Below the pieces are notes generated by a model that saw only the letters and a program-made list of their open reading frames with translations, ran no database searches and was not told the origin of the DNA. DNA of 64,000 nucleotides. Source: Nocardioides dokdonensis FR1436. GTDB taxonomy: Bacteria > Actinomycetota > Actinomycetes > Propionibacteriales > Nocardioidaceae. A program made the translations under genes and the position numbers. The stretch lies in NCBI RefSeq assembly GCF_001653335.1, contig NZ_CP015079.1:4154001-4218000 (forward strand), written 5' to 3'. Shown here in pieces: positions 1 through 11,486 of this stretch (position 1 is its first letter; each line of letters opens with the position of its first letter).

Positions 1-206
1 TTCTTCTTGGCGTAGCGGGCCTCGAACCGGGCGACGCGGCCGCCGGTGTCGAGGATCTTCTGCTTGCCGGTGTAGAACGGGTGGCACTGCGAGCAGACGT
101 CGGCACGGATCGAGCCGGAGGTCGCGGTGCTGCGGGTGGTGAACGTGCTGCCGCAGGTGCAGACGACCTCGGTGTCCACGTACTGCGGGTGGATGTCCTT
201 CTTCAT
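1..206 (-). CDS. rpmE: 50S ribosomal protein L31, 3' end cut by window edge
   Basis: Structural protein of the large ribosomal subunit. The visible 68 codons begin MKKDIHPQYV and contain the zinc-type cysteines in VVCTCGSTF and CSQCHPFYTG, so this is the zinc-binding (C+) form of L31. The reading frame is still open at base 1, at a KKK-like tail, so only a few residues and the stop are missing. The ATG at 204-206 is preceded by the purine-rich AAAGAGGA. It lies downstream of a two-component system and rho on the same strand, a common actinobacterial order for rho and rpmE. Confidence 0.95.
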   Translation of the reverse strand, partial: MKKDIHPQYVDTEVVCTCGSTFTTRSTATSGSIRADVCSQCHPFYTGKQKILDTGGRVARFEARYAKK

Positions 207-289
207 GCTGTCCTCTTTCGTCAGTGTCGCCGGGTCGCTGCCGTCTTGCCCACGGGTGCGGTGCGGGAGCGTGAACCGGAACCGGTCGT

Positions 290-319
290 ATTGTGCCAAC
301 CACATCGGGCCGCCGCCAA
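290..319 (-). promoter_or_regulatory. possible rpmE promoter
   Basis: On the minus strand TTGGCG (314-319) and CACAAT (290-295) are 18 bp apart and would start transcription about 75 bases before the rpmE ATG. The -10 box is a poor match, so this is a weak proposal. Confidence 0.25.
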
Positions 320-335
320 TTCCGTGCCTGCGGAG

Positions 336-1865
336 CTACGCGGTGTCGGACTGGGCGGGCAGACGCACCCGCACCCGGGTGCCCCGTCCCTCCTCCGACT
401 CGATGCGCACGTCGCCCGAGTGCTTCTCGACGATCGTCTGCACGATCCGCAGCCCGAGACCGGTCCCCGCGATCTCGTTCGTCACGGCGTTCGAGGCGCG
501 GAAGAAACGGGTCCCCAGCCGCTCGAGCTCCTTGGCGGGGATCCCGATCCCGTGGTCCTGGACGGTCACGAGCGCGACCCGGCCGGACGGGGCGTCCTCC
601 ACCGTGACCGAGACCGTCACGTGGCCCTCGTCGAGGCTGAACTTCACAGCGTTGGTCAGCAGGTTGAGGATCGCGCGCCCCAGCATCGGCCGGTCCGCGA
701 GGACCACCACCGGCCGGTCGCCGACCACGAGCTGCACGTCGACCCCACGCCCGGCCGCCGGGATCGACACGTCGGTGACCGCGTCACGCACCAGCGGCAC
801 CAGGTCGACCACCTCGAGCGTGGTCGCGCGGTTCTCGGCCTTCGACAGGATCAGCAGGTCGTCGATCAGGTTCTTCAGCCGCGCCACGTTGCGCCGGCTG
901 GCCTGGAGGATGCGCTCGTGACGCGGCGACATCGTGTCCTCGAACTCCTCGGCCACCATCTCGAGATAGCCGTGGATCGTGGTCAGCGGGGTCCGCAGCT
1001 CGTGGGACACGTTCGAGACGAAGTCGTCACGGGCGGTGTCGAGCACCCGCAGCTCCTCCTGCACCTTGTCCTCCACGGCACGCGCTCGCGACTGGGCGTC
1101 GGCGAGGTCGTTGAGGGCGCTGGCCACCGAGCGCACCTCGCGCGGACCGACCGGTCGGGCCCGCACCGACGGGTCCTTGCTCATCTGATGGACCACGCCC
1201 TCCAACGCCACCAGCGGCTCGGAGACGTCGGCCAGCAGGCGAGAGCGCGCCCGGGCCACCATCAACCAGGCCAGCAGCGCCAGCAGCGCCACCGACCCGA
1301 TGGTGACGCGCAGCCGCCACGTGGCGGCCCTGCTCGCCTCCCGCATCCTGGTGCCGAACACCTCCGAGGTGTCGCGGTGGGCGGCGCGGACCTGCTCGAA
1401 GAGCCGCTTGCCCCGGTTGTACCGCTGCTGCTGGAACGTGTCGGGACCACCGGCCGCCTCGACCCGTGGCTGGGCGTAGTCGAGCAGCCACTTGTCCGCG
1501 GCCTCGCCCTGGCGCTCGACGAGCGCCTGGAGCCGTACGTCGTCCGCGGCGTACTCCGCCACGGCCTGCTCGTGACCCGGCAGCCGGGCGAGCGCCTGCT
1601 GGTACTGGTCGAGGGCCGTCGGGTCGCCGCTGCGCGCCCAGGCCCCGCTGGCGCTGTCGAGGTCGGTCAGGTCCTGGAGGACGGACTGGTTGGCCACGGA
1701 GGCCGGCTGGAGCCCCTCGGTCAGGTCGTCGACGGCCCGGGTGGACAGCACGACGCCGACGATCGCGATCATGGCGATGACGCCGATCAGGACCGCGAGG
1801 CGGTGCAGCGCCGGGGTGACCGTCCGGGCAACGGTGCGCGGGGTCGCGCCGAGGGTCTCGACCAC
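336..1865 (-). CDS. membrane sensor histidine kinase
   Basis: Sensor kinase of a two-component system. Order of parts: TM helix at about residues 21-42; an extracytoplasmic helical region of about 140 residues resembling CHASE3-type sensors; a second TM at about 187-205; a HAMP-like linker; a HisKA domain with phospho-acceptor His288 in SNVSHELRTPL; and an ATPase domain with the N box NLLTNAVKF and the G boxes DHGIGIP and GTGLGL. The GTG start lies 15 bp after the stop of the response regulator gene, so the two are probably co-transcribed and form a cognate pair. The signal sensed cannot be read from the sequence. Confidence 0.9.
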   Translation of the reverse strand: MVETLGATPRTVARTVTPALHRLAVLIGVIAMIAIVGVVLSTRAVDDLTEGLQPASVANQSVLQDLTDLDSASGAWARSGDPTALDQYQQALARLPGHEQAVAEYAADDVRLQALVERQGEAADKWLLDYAQPRVEAAGGPDTFQQQRYNRGKRLFEQVRAAHRDTSEVFGTRMREASRAATWRLRVTIGSVALLALLAWLMVARARSRLLADVSEPLVALEGVVHQMSKDPSVRARPVGPREVRSVASALNDLADAQSRARAVEDKVQEELRVLDTARDDFVSNVSHELRTPLTTIHGYLEMVAEEFEDTMSPRHERILQASRRNVARLKNLIDDLLILSKAENRATTLEVVDLVPLVRDAVTDVSIPAAGRGVDVQLVVGDRPVVVLADRPMLGRAILNLLTNAVKFSLDEGHVTVSVTVEDAPSGRVALVTVQDHGIGIPAKELERLGTRFFRASNAVTNEIAGTGLGLRIVQTIVEKHSGDVRIESEEGRGTRVRVRLPAQSDTA

Positions 1866-1880
1866 CTGGTCCGGCGCCGC

Positions 1881-2252
1881 TCAGACCGACCGGGACAGCA
1901 GCGCCTCGACCCGCGAGGCGAGCTCGCGGGGGCTGAACGGCTTGGTGATGTAGTCGTCGGCCCCGGAGTCGAACCCCGACTCGACGTCGGACTCCTGGGC
2001 GCGCGCCGTGAGCAGGATGACGGGCAGGTCGGCGAGACCCGGGTCGGCCCGGATCACCCGGATCGCGTCGAGCCCGGAGACCCCGGGCATCATCACGTCG
2101 AGGACGGCCAGGTCGGGGCGCGAGGCGCGACATGCCTCGACCGCTGCTGCCCCGTCGGCCACCGCGGTGATCTCGTGACCGAGCGTGGAGAGCTTGAACT
2201 CCACGAGCTCACGGATGTCGACGTCGTCGTCGGCGACCAGGATGCGTGCCAC
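1881..2252 (-). CDS. single-domain response regulator (CheY-like receiver)
   Basis: A 123-residue protein made only of a receiver domain: acidic DDD at residues 8-10, phospho-acceptor Asp52 in LAVLDVMMPG, Thr82 and Lys104 (TKPF). It has no DNA-binding output domain, so it probably acts by protein contact or as a phosphorelay component. The GTG at 2252 was chosen because GAGGGAG sits 9 bases upstream and translation there begins directly at the receiver fold (ARILVADDD). A longer frame to 2321 adds 23 residues without homology. It is followed by its probable partner kinase. Confidence 0.88.
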   Translation of the reverse strand: MARILVADDDVDIRELVEFKLSTLGHEITAVADGAAAVEACRASRPDLAVLDVMMPGVSGLDAIRVIRADPGLADLPVILLTARAQESDVESGFDSGADDYITKPFSPRELASRVEALLSRSV

Positions 2253-2379
2253 GATGCGGTGCTCCCTCTCATAGGTGGCTGACCCTCCGGCCTCCCGAGG
2301 AGAGCCGCCAGCGCAGGCCACAGCGTATCGGTATCACCGTGTCCCCGACCGGCACACCGTGAAGTTGCTGGTCCCTTCC

Positions 2380-4380
<2,001 letters not shown>

Positions 4381-4545
4381 GTGGGTCCTATCGACGTCTC
4401 AGGGCCGCTCGGCCGGGCCGAGGGCTGCTGGTCACTGTTCCCGAGCACCGCACGGCGGTGCGGGAGGCACCGCACAGATCGCGGGTGCCCGCCGGAGGAT
4501 GGGGATCATCGGCGTGGCGCCACCCTAGCAGCCCCTGTCGGCGGT

Positions 4546-5457
4546 TCAGAGGACGCGCACGCCGTCGGTGTCGACCGCGAGGTACGACGCCCACCACCCC
4601 GCGGGGCACCGCGCCAGCAGCGATGCGGTCACCTCGGTGTCGGGGCCGTCGGTGAAGGCCAGCACGGTGGGTCCGGCGCCGGAGACGACCGCCGCGACAC
4701 CGTCGGCACGCAACGCGTCGACCAGGGCGAGCGACTCGGGCATCGCAGGTCGCCGGTAGTCCTGGTGCAGGTGGTCACGCGTGGCCCGCAGCAGGTGCTC
4801 GGGCTGTCCGGCCAGGGCTGCGACCAGCAGCGCGGCGCGTCCGGCCCCCGCGGCGGCGTCGGCGTGCGGCACCGTCTCGGGCAGCAGCCCCCGGGCGAGC
4901 TCGGTGGAGACCGGGGTCGGGGGCACCAGCACCACGACGCCCACCCGCGGGTCGACCGGGCACGGCACCGCGTAGAAGCCGCCGTCGTCGTCCTGGCCGG
5001 CCACCACGAACCCGCCGTACTGGGCCGGGGCGACGTTGTCGGGGTGGCCCTCCATGGCAGCGCACAGACCGAGGACGGCGTCGTCGTCGAGCAGCAGCTC
5101 CCCCCCGGCCACGAGGGCCCGACCCAGGGTCACGCCGGCGACGATCGCCGCGGACGAGGAGCCGAGGCCGCGCGCGTGCGGGATCACGTTGCGACACCGC
5201 AGCCTCAGCCCGGCAGGCTCGGCGCCCATGGCGTCGAGCGCGGCCAGCATCGCGCGCACGACCAGGTGCGAGGCGTCGCGCGGGACGTGCTCTGCGCCGA
5301 CCCCCTCGACCTGCACCTCGATCCCGGAGGCGACGACCTCCGCCTCGAGCTCGTCACGCAGGTCCAGGGCGAGACCGAGGGAGTCGAAGCCGGGCCCGAG
5401 GTTGGCCGACGTGGCCGGGACGCTGACGCGGACCGGCCCGGTGACGAAGGTGGGCAT
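4546..5457 (-). CDS. thrB: homoserine kinase
   Basis: Phosphorylates L-homoserine with ATP to O-phosphohomoserine, the substrate of threonine synthase. It is a GHMP kinase of 303 residues: N-terminal VSVPATSANLGPGFDSLGLAL, the ATP-binding loop PHARGLGSSSAA, and the C-terminal motif VVSGAGPTVLAF. The ATG start lies 5 bp after the stop of thrC, so it is the last gene of the argS-lysA-hom-thrC-thrB unit. Confidence 0.97.
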   Translation of the reverse strand: MPTFVTGPVRVSVPATSANLGPGFDSLGLALDLRDELEAEVVASGIEVQVEGVGAEHVPRDASHLVVRAMLAALDAMGAEPAGLRLRCRNVIPHARGLGSSSAAIVAGVTLGRALVAGGELLLDDDAVLGLCAAMEGHPDNVAPAQYGGFVVAGQDDDGGFYAVPCPVDPRVGVVVLVPPTPVSTELARGLLPETVPHADAAAGAGRAALLVAALAGQPEHLLRATRDHLHQDYRRPAMPESLALVDALRADGVAAVVSGAGPTVLAFTDGPDTEVTASLLARCPAGWWASYLAVDTDGVRVL

Positions 5458-5462
5458 CCGGC

Positions 5463-6596
5463 TCAGGCGAGACCGGCGGCGCGGGCGGCGGCGACGACGT
5501 CGTTGTCGATGACGGTGTCGACGATGCTCGGGCGGCCCTGCTCGGCCTGGTCGGCGGAGTAGGCCTCCAGCGCGGTCGCGGTGTCCTTGAGCCCGTGGCC
5601 GGTGACCGTGATGACGACGGTCGAGCCGGCGTAGGACTCCCCTGCCTCGAGCTCGGCCAGCAGGCCCGCCACCCCGGCCGCGGAGGCCGGCTCGACGAAC
5701 ACGCCGTCGTGGGTGGCCAGCAGCCGCTGGGCCGCCAGGATCTGGTCGTCACTGACCGCGGCGAACCGGCCGCCGGACTCCTCGGTGGCCTCCACGGCCA
5801 GCGACCAGGACGCCGGGTTGCCGATGCGGATGGCGGTGGCCTTGGTCTCCGGCTCGGGGAACGGCGTGCCGGTCACCAGCGGGCTGGCACCCTCGGCCTG
5901 GAACCCGCGCATCACCGGGCGCTTCGTGGCGTGGCCGAGCTCGGCGTACTGCCGGTAGCCCATCCAGTACGCCGAGATGTTGCCGGCGTTGCCCACGGGC
6001 AGCAGGTGGAAGTCGGGGGCGTCGCCGAGGAAGTCGACGATCTCGAAGGCGGCGCTCTTCTGGCCCTGCAGCCGCACCGGGTTGACCGAGTTCACCAGCG
6101 CGACGGGGTACTGCTCCGCGAGGCCCTTGGCGATGCCCAGGCAGTCGTCGAAGTTGCCACGCACCATGATCACCTGGGCGCCGTGCACGATGGCCTGCGC
6201 CATCTTGCCGGCGGCGATCTTGCCCTCGGGCACCAGCACCAGCGGGGTCATCTGGGCCTTGGCGGCGTAGGCGGCCATCGAGGCGGAGGTGTTGCCGGTC
6301 GAGGCGCAGACGACCGCGCGGGCACCCTCGTGCTTGGCCACCGAGATGGCGGCGGTCATGCCGCGGTCCTTGAACGATCCGGTCGGGTTGTCGCCCTCGA
6401 CCTTGAGGTGCACGTCGGCGCCGGTGAGCCCGGAGAGCCATCCCGAGTGCACCAGCGGGGTGCCGCCCTCGCGCAGGGTCACCGCCGGGGTGTCCTGGGG
6501 GATCTCGAGCAGGTGGCGGTACTCCTCGATGACGCCGCGCCACTGCCGGGTCGCGGTGCGAGCCCCCGGCTCACGGTCGAGCTGATCGGTGTTCAC
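5463..6596 (-). CDS. thrC: threonine synthase
   Basis: PLP enzyme converting O-phosphohomoserine to L-threonine. It is a fold-type II PLP enzyme of 377 residues: the PLP lysine lies in NPTGSFKDRGM, the phosphate-binding loop is VGNAGNISAYW, and the substrate loop is VCASTGNTSASMAAYA. The GTG start overlaps the stop of hom by 4 bp (GTGA), indicating translational coupling. Confidence 0.97.
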   Translation of the reverse strand: MNTDQLDREPGARTATRQWRGVIEEYRHLLEIPQDTPAVTLREGGTPLVHSGWLSGLTGADVHLKVEGDNPTGSFKDRGMTAAISVAKHEGARAVVCASTGNTSASMAAYAAKAQMTPLVLVPEGKIAAGKMAQAIVHGAQVIMVRGNFDDCLGIAKGLAEQYPVALVNSVNPVRLQGQKSAAFEIVDFLGDAPDFHLLPVGNAGNISAYWMGYRQYAELGHATKRPVMRGFQAEGASPLVTGTPFPEPETKATAIRIGNPASWSLAVEATEESGGRFAAVSDDQILAAQRLLATHDGVFVEPASAAGVAGLLAELEAGESYAGSTVVITVTGHGLKDTATALEAYSADQAEQGRPSIVDTVIDNDVVAAARAAGLA

Positions 6597-7906
6597 TCTG
6601 CTCCTCCTTCGACGCGCATGACCGAGCTGACCTCGCGCACGCTGTCCATGCCCTGCAGGTGCGCGACGGTCGCGCTGAGCTGGGCGTCGGTGGCCTCGTG
6701 CGACACCACGACCAGCTGGGCGTCGTCGTCACGGCCCTCCTGGCGCACCGTGCGGATCGAGACCCCGTGCTCGGCGAACGCGGTGGCCACCGTCGCCAGC
6801 ACGCCGGCGCGGTCGTCGACGTCGATGGCGACGTGGTAGCGGGTGCGCGCCTCGCCCATGGGCAGCACGGCCCGGTCGGCGTACGACGACTCCCCGGGGC
6901 CGCGGACGTCGTTGCGACGGTTGCGGGCCACGGTGACGAGGTCGCCGAGCACCGCGGAGGCGGTCGGCGAGCCACCGGCACCGGGGCCGTAGAACATCAG
7001 CTGGCCGGCGGCCTCGGACTCCACGAAGACCGCGTTGTAGGCCTCGCGCACCGACGCGAGCGGGTGCGAGCGCGGGATCATCGCCGGGTGCACCCGCACC
7101 GAGACGGCCTCCTCGCCGTCGGGCTGCTCGCGCAGCTCGCAGATGGCCAGCAGCTTGACCACGCAGTTCATCTCCCGGGCGGAGGCGACGTCCGTGGCGC
7201 TGACCTCGGCGATGCCCTCGCGGTAGACGTCAGCGTCGGTCACCCGGGTGTGGAAGGCCAGGGACGCCAGGATCGCGGCCTTCGCCGCGGCGTCGAAGCC
7301 CTCGACGTCGGCGGTGGGGTCCGCCTCGGCGTAGCCCAGCGCCTGGGCCTCCTCGAGAGCGTCGGCGAAGCCGGCGCCCGAGGTGTCCATCTTGTCGAGG
7401 ATGAAGTTCGTGGTGCCGTTGACGATGCCCAGCACCCGCGTCACCTTGTCGCCGGCTAGCGACTCGCGCAGCGGGCGCAGGATCGGGATCGCTCCGGCGA
7501 CCGCAGCCTCGTAGTAGAGGTCACGGCCCGCCTTCTCGGCGGCCTCGAAGAGCGTCGGGCCGTCCTCGGCCAGCAGCGCCTTGTTGGCGCTGACCACCGA
7601 GGCGCCGTGCTCGAGCGCCGAGAGGATCAGCGAGCGGGCCGGCTCGATGCCGCCGATCACCTCGACGACGACGTCGATGTCGCCCCGCGACACCAGTCCC
7701 TCGGCGTCGGTGGTCAGCAGCCCCTCGGGCACCTCCACCTCGCGAGCGGCGTCGAGGCGGCGCACAGCCACCCCGACCAGCTCGACGGGCGAGCCCACGC
7801 GGGCCGCCAGGTCGGTGGCCTGCTCCTGGAGCAGGCGCACCACCTGCGAGCCCACCGAGCCACAGCCCAGCACGGCCACCTTGAGCGGCTTGCCACTCTC
7901 CGTCAC
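6593..7906 (-). CDS. hom: homoserine dehydrogenase
   Basis: Reduces aspartate semialdehyde to homoserine with NAD(P)H, at the branch point to threonine and methionine. It has an N-terminal Rossmann fold with AVLGCGSVGSQVVRLL, the catalytic domain motif GIVNGTTNFIL, and a C-terminal ACT domain (about 355-437, YHVAIDVDDRAGVLATVA), the part that usually gives threonine feedback inhibition. The GTG start overlaps the lysA stop by 4 bp. Length 437 residues is normal for the ACT-containing form. Confidence 0.97.
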   Translation of the reverse strand: MTESGKPLKVAVLGCGSVGSQVVRLLQEQATDLAARVGSPVELVGVAVRRLDAAREVEVPEGLLTTDAEGLVSRGDIDVVVEVIGGIEPARSLILSALEHGASVVSANKALLAEDGPTLFEAAEKAGRDLYYEAAVAGAIPILRPLRESLAGDKVTRVLGIVNGTTNFILDKMDTSGAGFADALEEAQALGYAEADPTADVEGFDAAAKAAILASLAFHTRVTDADVYREGIAEVSATDVASAREMNCVVKLLAICELREQPDGEEAVSVRVHPAMIPRSHPLASVREAYNAVFVESEAAGQLMFYGPGAGGSPTASAVLGDLVTVARNRRNDVRGPGESSYADRAVLPMGEARTRYHVAIDVDDRAGVLATVATAFAEHGVSIRTVRQEGRDDDAQLVVVSHEATDAQLSATVAHLQGMDSVREVSSVMRVEGGAE

Positions 7907-9321
7907 GACTCGATCACCTCAGGGTCATCCACATCAGTTGCCAACAGGTCCTGCTCAGTCTCGCGCCGCACCACGACCCGCGCGACCCCGTCCCGGACCG
8001 CGATCACGGGCGGGCGCAGCGTGTGGTTGTAGTTCGAGGCCATCGACCGGCAGTAGGCGCCGGTCCCGGGGACCGCGAGCAGGTCCCCCGGGGCGACGTC
8101 CGCAGGCAGGAATTCGTCCTTGACCACGACGTCGCCGGCCTCGCAGTGCTTGCCGACCACCCGCGCCAGCACCGGGGCGGCGTCGGAGGCCCGCCCGGCC
8201 AGCGTGCAGGAGTAGTCGGCGTCGTACAGGGCGGTGCGGATGTTGTCGCTCATCCCGCCGTCGACCGACACGTAGGTGCGCACCGCGCCGCCGTCGAGCT
8301 GGACGGGCTTGACGGTGCCGACCTCGTAGACGGTGCACACCGACGGCCCGGCGATCGCGCGGCCGGGCTCGATGGACAGCGCCGGGGCCTCGATGCCCAG
8401 CGCGCGGCACTCGTGCTCGACGATCGCCGTCATCTCCGCCGCGAGGCGCGAGGGCTCGGCTGGGTCGTCCTGGGTCGTGTAGGCGATGCCGAAGCCGCCG
8501 CCGAGGTCCATCTCGGGCATCCGGACGTCGAGGTCCGCGGCGACCCGGGCGTGCAGCGCGAGCACGCGGCGGGCGGCCACCTCGAAGCCGGAGGAGTCGA
8601 AGATCTGGCTGCCGATGTGCGAGTGCAGGCCGAGCAGGTCGAGCCCGGGCGCGTCGTGGACGCGGCGCACCGCCTCGAAGGCGTCGCCGGAGGTGATCGA
8701 GAAGCCGAACTTCTGGTCCTCGTGCGCCGTGGCGATGTACTCGTGGGTGTGCGCCTCGACCCCGGCGGTCACCCGCACCATGACGCGGACGGTGACGCCC
8801 AGCCGGGCGCTGATCTCGGCGAGCCGCTCGACCTCGGCGAAGGAGTCGGCGATGACCCGACCCACGCCGAGCCGCACCGCGCGCTCGATCTCGGCCGGGG
8901 ACTTGTTGTTGCCGTGGAAGCCGACCCGCTCCATCGGGAAGCCCGCCCGCTCGGCGACGGCCAGCTCACCGCCGGTGCAGACGTCGAGGCACAGCCCCTC
9001 GTCGGCGACCCAGCGGGCGACCGCGGTGCACAGGAACGCCTTGCCGGCGTAGTAGACGTCGTACGCCGCGAACGCGTCGCGGAAGGCGCCGGCCCGGGCC
9101 CGGAAGTCGGCCTCGTCGAGGACGTACGCCGGCGAGCCGTGCTCGGCGACCAGGTCCGGCAGCCGGACGCCGCCGACGCTCAGCACGCCGTCGTCCTTGC
9201 GCGCGGTGCGCGACCACAGGTGCCGGACCAGCTCGTTGGGGTCGGCGGGCTGGCGCAGCCAGGAGGGGCCCTTGAGCGCCCCGTCGGCGTGCGCCCAGCC
9301 GGCCTCGTGGGAGACGGCCAC
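7903..9321 (-). CDS. lysA: diaminopimelate decarboxylase
   Basis: PLP enzyme converting meso-diaminopimelate to L-lysine, the last step of lysine synthesis. It has the alanine-racemase-like TIM barrel with the PLP lysine in YYAGKAFL, HSHIGSQIF, EPGRAIAG for phosphate binding, and a C-terminal beta domain with SVDGGMSDNIR. The GTG start lies 5 bp after argS. At 472 residues it carries about 40 extra N-terminal residues, as in other actinobacterial LysA. Confidence 0.97.
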   Translation of the reverse strand: MAVSHEAGWAHADGALKGPSWLRQPADPNELVRHLWSRTARKDDGVLSVGGVRLPDLVAEHGSPAYVLDEADFRARAGAFRDAFAAYDVYYAGKAFLCTAVARWVADEGLCLDVCTGGELAVAERAGFPMERVGFHGNNKSPAEIERAVRLGVGRVIADSFAEVERLAEISARLGVTVRVMVRVTAGVEAHTHEYIATAHEDQKFGFSITSGDAFEAVRRVHDAPGLDLLGLHSHIGSQIFDSSGFEVAARRVLALHARVAADLDVRMPEMDLGGGFGIAYTTQDDPAEPSRLAAEMTAIVEHECRALGIEAPALSIEPGRAIAGPSVCTVYEVGTVKPVQLDGGAVRTYVSVDGGMSDNIRTALYDADYSCTLAGRASDAAPVLARVVGKHCEAGDVVVKDEFLPADVAPGDLLAVPGTGAYCRSMASNYNHTLRPPVIAVRDGVARVVVRRETEQDLLATDVDDPEVIES

Positions 9322-9326
9322 TCAGC

Positions 9327-11000
9327 TCACATCCGTTCCGGGGCGGAGACGCCCAGCAGGCGCAGGCCGTTGGCCAGCACGGTGCGGGTCGCGGCCACGA
9401 GCAGCAGCCGCGCGCGGTGCAGGTCGTTCGGCTCCTCGTCGCCCATGGGCAGCACCCGGCAGTTGTCGTAGAAGCGGTGGTAGACGCCCGCGGTGTCCTC
9501 GAGGTAGCGCGCCACCCGGTGCGGCTCGCGCAGCTCGGCCGCGCTGGCCACCACGCGCGGGAACTCGGCGAGCGCGCGCAGCAGCTCGCCCTCCTTCTCG
9601 TGGGCCAGCAGGGCGGGGTCGGCCTCGGCGTCCGGGGTGCCGGGTTCGGCGAACCCGAGGTCCGTGGCGTTGCGGAGGATGGAGGAGACGCGGGCGTGCG
9701 CGTACTGCACGTAGAACACCGGGTTGTCGCTGGACTGCCGGGTCATCTCGGCGGCGTCGAGGGTCAGAGGCGAGTCGGCGGGGTAGCGCGACAGGGTGTA
9801 GCGCAGGGCGTCCACCCCGATCAGGTCGACCAGCTCCTCGAGCGTGACCAGGGTGCCGGCGCGCTTGGAGAGCTTGAGCTCGACACCGTCCTTCAAGATC
9901 TTGACCAGCTGGCCGATGAGGATCTCGATGTGGCTGTCGGGATCGTCGCCGGCACACGCCGCCATGGCCCGCAGCCGGTTGACGTAGCCATGGTGGTCGG
10001 CGCCGAGCAGGTAGATGCAGCGGTCGAAGCCGCGCTCCCGCTTGTGCACGTAGTAGGCGGTGTCGCTGGCGAAGTAGGTGAGGGCGCCGTCCGACTTGAC
10101 CAGGACCCGGTCCTTGTCGTCGTCGAAGTCGGTGGTCCGCATCCACAGTGCACCGTCGGCATCGTAGAGGTGACCCTGGGCACGCAGCTTCTCCAGCCCG
10201 GCGACGACGTCGTCACCCTCGTGCAGCGAGCGCTCGGAGAACCAGACGTCGAAGCGGGTCTGGAACCGCTCGAGCTGCTCCTGCTGCTGCCGCAGCTGCA
10301 CGGCGTACGCCGCCTCGCGGAACGCGGTGACCCGCTCCCCCGCGGGCAGCTCCACGATGCCGGGCTGGGCGGCCACGACCTCGCGCGCCAGATCGGCGAT
10401 GTAGCCGCCGTGGTAGCCGTTCTCCGGGGTGGGGAGCCCCAGCGCGGCGGCCTCCACCGAGGCGCCGAACAGGTCCATCTGGTTGCCGCGGTCGTTGATG
10501 TAGAACTCGCGGGTCACCTCGGCCCCGGCAGCGTCCAGCACCCGGGCAACGGCGTCCCCGACCACGGCCCAGCGGGTGTGGCCCAGGTGCAGCGGCCCGG
10601 TGGGGTTGGCCGAGATGAACTCGATGTTGACCCGCTCGCCAGCCAGCGTCGCCGTGCGGCCGTACTCGTCGCCCTGGGCCACGACCCGGGCCGCCACCGC
10701 GCCCTGGGCGCCGGCGGCCACGGAGATGTTGAGGAAGCCCGGGCCCGCGATCTCGACGCCGGCGATGCCGTCGACCGCCGCGAGGCGCTCCTGGACCAGC
10801 CCGGCGAAGGCGCGCGGGTTCATCCCGGCCTTCTTGGCCAGCTGCAGCGCGACGTTCGTGGCGTAGTCGCCGTGCCCCTTCTGCCGGGGTCGCTCCACCG
10901 TCACGCTCGCGGGCACGCCGTCGGGGAAGGTCACCGCACCCTCGTCGGAGAGCGCCGTCAGCACGTCGACGATCGCGGTGGAGAGCTGTTCGGGAGTCAC
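9327..11000 (-). CDS. argS: arginyl-tRNA synthetase
   Basis: Class I aminoacyl-tRNA synthetase that charges tRNA-Arg. The order is the N-terminal Add-1 domain, the HIGH-like signature GPLHLGHTRWAVVGDA, the catalytic core with the KMSK-like segment LKLSKRAGTLV, and the DALR anticodon-binding domain ending LLGVSAPERM. The GTG start is the first gene of the lysine/threonine operon. A tRNA-Arg gene lies divergently about 145 bp away. Confidence 0.97.
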   Translation of the reverse strand: MTPEQLSTAIVDVLTALSDEGAVTFPDGVPASVTVERPRQKGHGDYATNVALQLAKKAGMNPRAFAGLVQERLAAVDGIAGVEIAGPGFLNISVAAGAQGAVAARVVAQGDEYGRTATLAGERVNIEFISANPTGPLHLGHTRWAVVGDAVARVLDAAGAEVTREFYINDRGNQMDLFGASVEAAALGLPTPENGYHGGYIADLAREVVAAQPGIVELPAGERVTAFREAAYAVQLRQQQEQLERFQTRFDVWFSERSLHEGDDVVAGLEKLRAQGHLYDADGALWMRTTDFDDDKDRVLVKSDGALTYFASDTAYYVHKRERGFDRCIYLLGADHHGYVNRLRAMAACAGDDPDSHIEILIGQLVKILKDGVELKLSKRAGTLVTLEELVDLIGVDALRYTLSRYPADSPLTLDAAEMTRQSSDNPVFYVQYAHARVSSILRNATDLGFAEPGTPDAEADPALLAHEKEGELLRALAEFPRVVASAAELREPHRVARYLEDTAGVYHRFYDNCRVLPMGDEEPNDLHRARLLLVAATRTVLANGLRLLGVSAPERM

Positions 11001-11081
11001 CCGTCCAGCCTATCGGCGGCCGGGGCCGTGACCTGCATCGATATCGGCGCCTGGGACCGGGCCCCGGCCCGGCAGACCCGA

Positions 11082-11111
11082 TTCGGTGGCCCGGTCCCGG
11101 AGTTGTAAGGT
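11082..11111 (+). promoter_or_regulatory. possible tRNA-Arg promoter
   Basis: TTCGGT (11082-11087) and TAAGGT (11106-11111) are 18 bp apart and lie about 34 bp before the tRNA. They match the loose actinobacterial vegetative consensus only moderately. Confidence 0.3.
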
Positions 11112-11144
11112 GACGCCGTCCCGCAGCCTCGTGCTGCGAGGCTT

Positions 11145-11217
11145 GCCTCCGTAGCTCAGGGGATAGAGCACTGGTTTCCGGTACCAGTGGCCGCAGGTTC
11201 GAATCCTGCCGGGGGCA
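11145..11217 (+). tRNA. tRNA-Arg (anticodon CCG)
   Basis: Complete cloverleaf of 73 nt: acceptor GCCTCCG pairs with CGGGGGC (one G-T pair); D arm GCTC/GAGC; anticodon stem CTGGT/ACCAG around loop TTCCGGT, giving anticodon CCG for the CGG codon; T arm GCAGG/CCTGC around TTCGAAT; discriminator A. No CCA is encoded. It lies next to argS. Confidence 0.95.
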
Positions 11218-11229
11218 CTCACTTCCAGA

Positions 11230-11264
11230 AGAGCCCGGATCCACGTCACGTGGACCCGGGCTCT
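11230..11264 (+). terminator. hairpin after tRNA-Arg
   Basis: A 17-bp near-perfect stem (11230-11246 with 11248-11264, one mismatch) begins 12 nt after the tRNA. No T-run follows, as is usual for actinobacterial hairpin terminators. The remaining sequence to 11486 shows no convincing gene. Confidence 0.7.
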
Positions 11265-11486
11265 CCTGCTTCCGGGCGGCCCCACCGGGCCTCCCACACT
11301 CCCGATCCGGACGCCATCACCCGGAGGGACTGGTCTGTACCAGCCCGAAATGACTACCTAACCCTCTGCACCTCCCGACGTTTGACATGGCGAGGGTCAC
11401 GTCAGGTCCTCACCGGGAGGGGAGGGTGCTCCACGCTCGTTCCGGTCCCACGTCCCGCAGCGATGCGTTGATGAAAGTAGGAGAGT

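Noticed and set aside
81..2282. 733-codon plus-strand frame over the two-component genes
   Set aside because: Antisense to a clear histidine kinase and response regulator; no motif.
11145..11217. Integrative element at tRNA-Arg
   Set aside because: No integrase, no duplicated tRNA 3' end and no mobile genes nearby.
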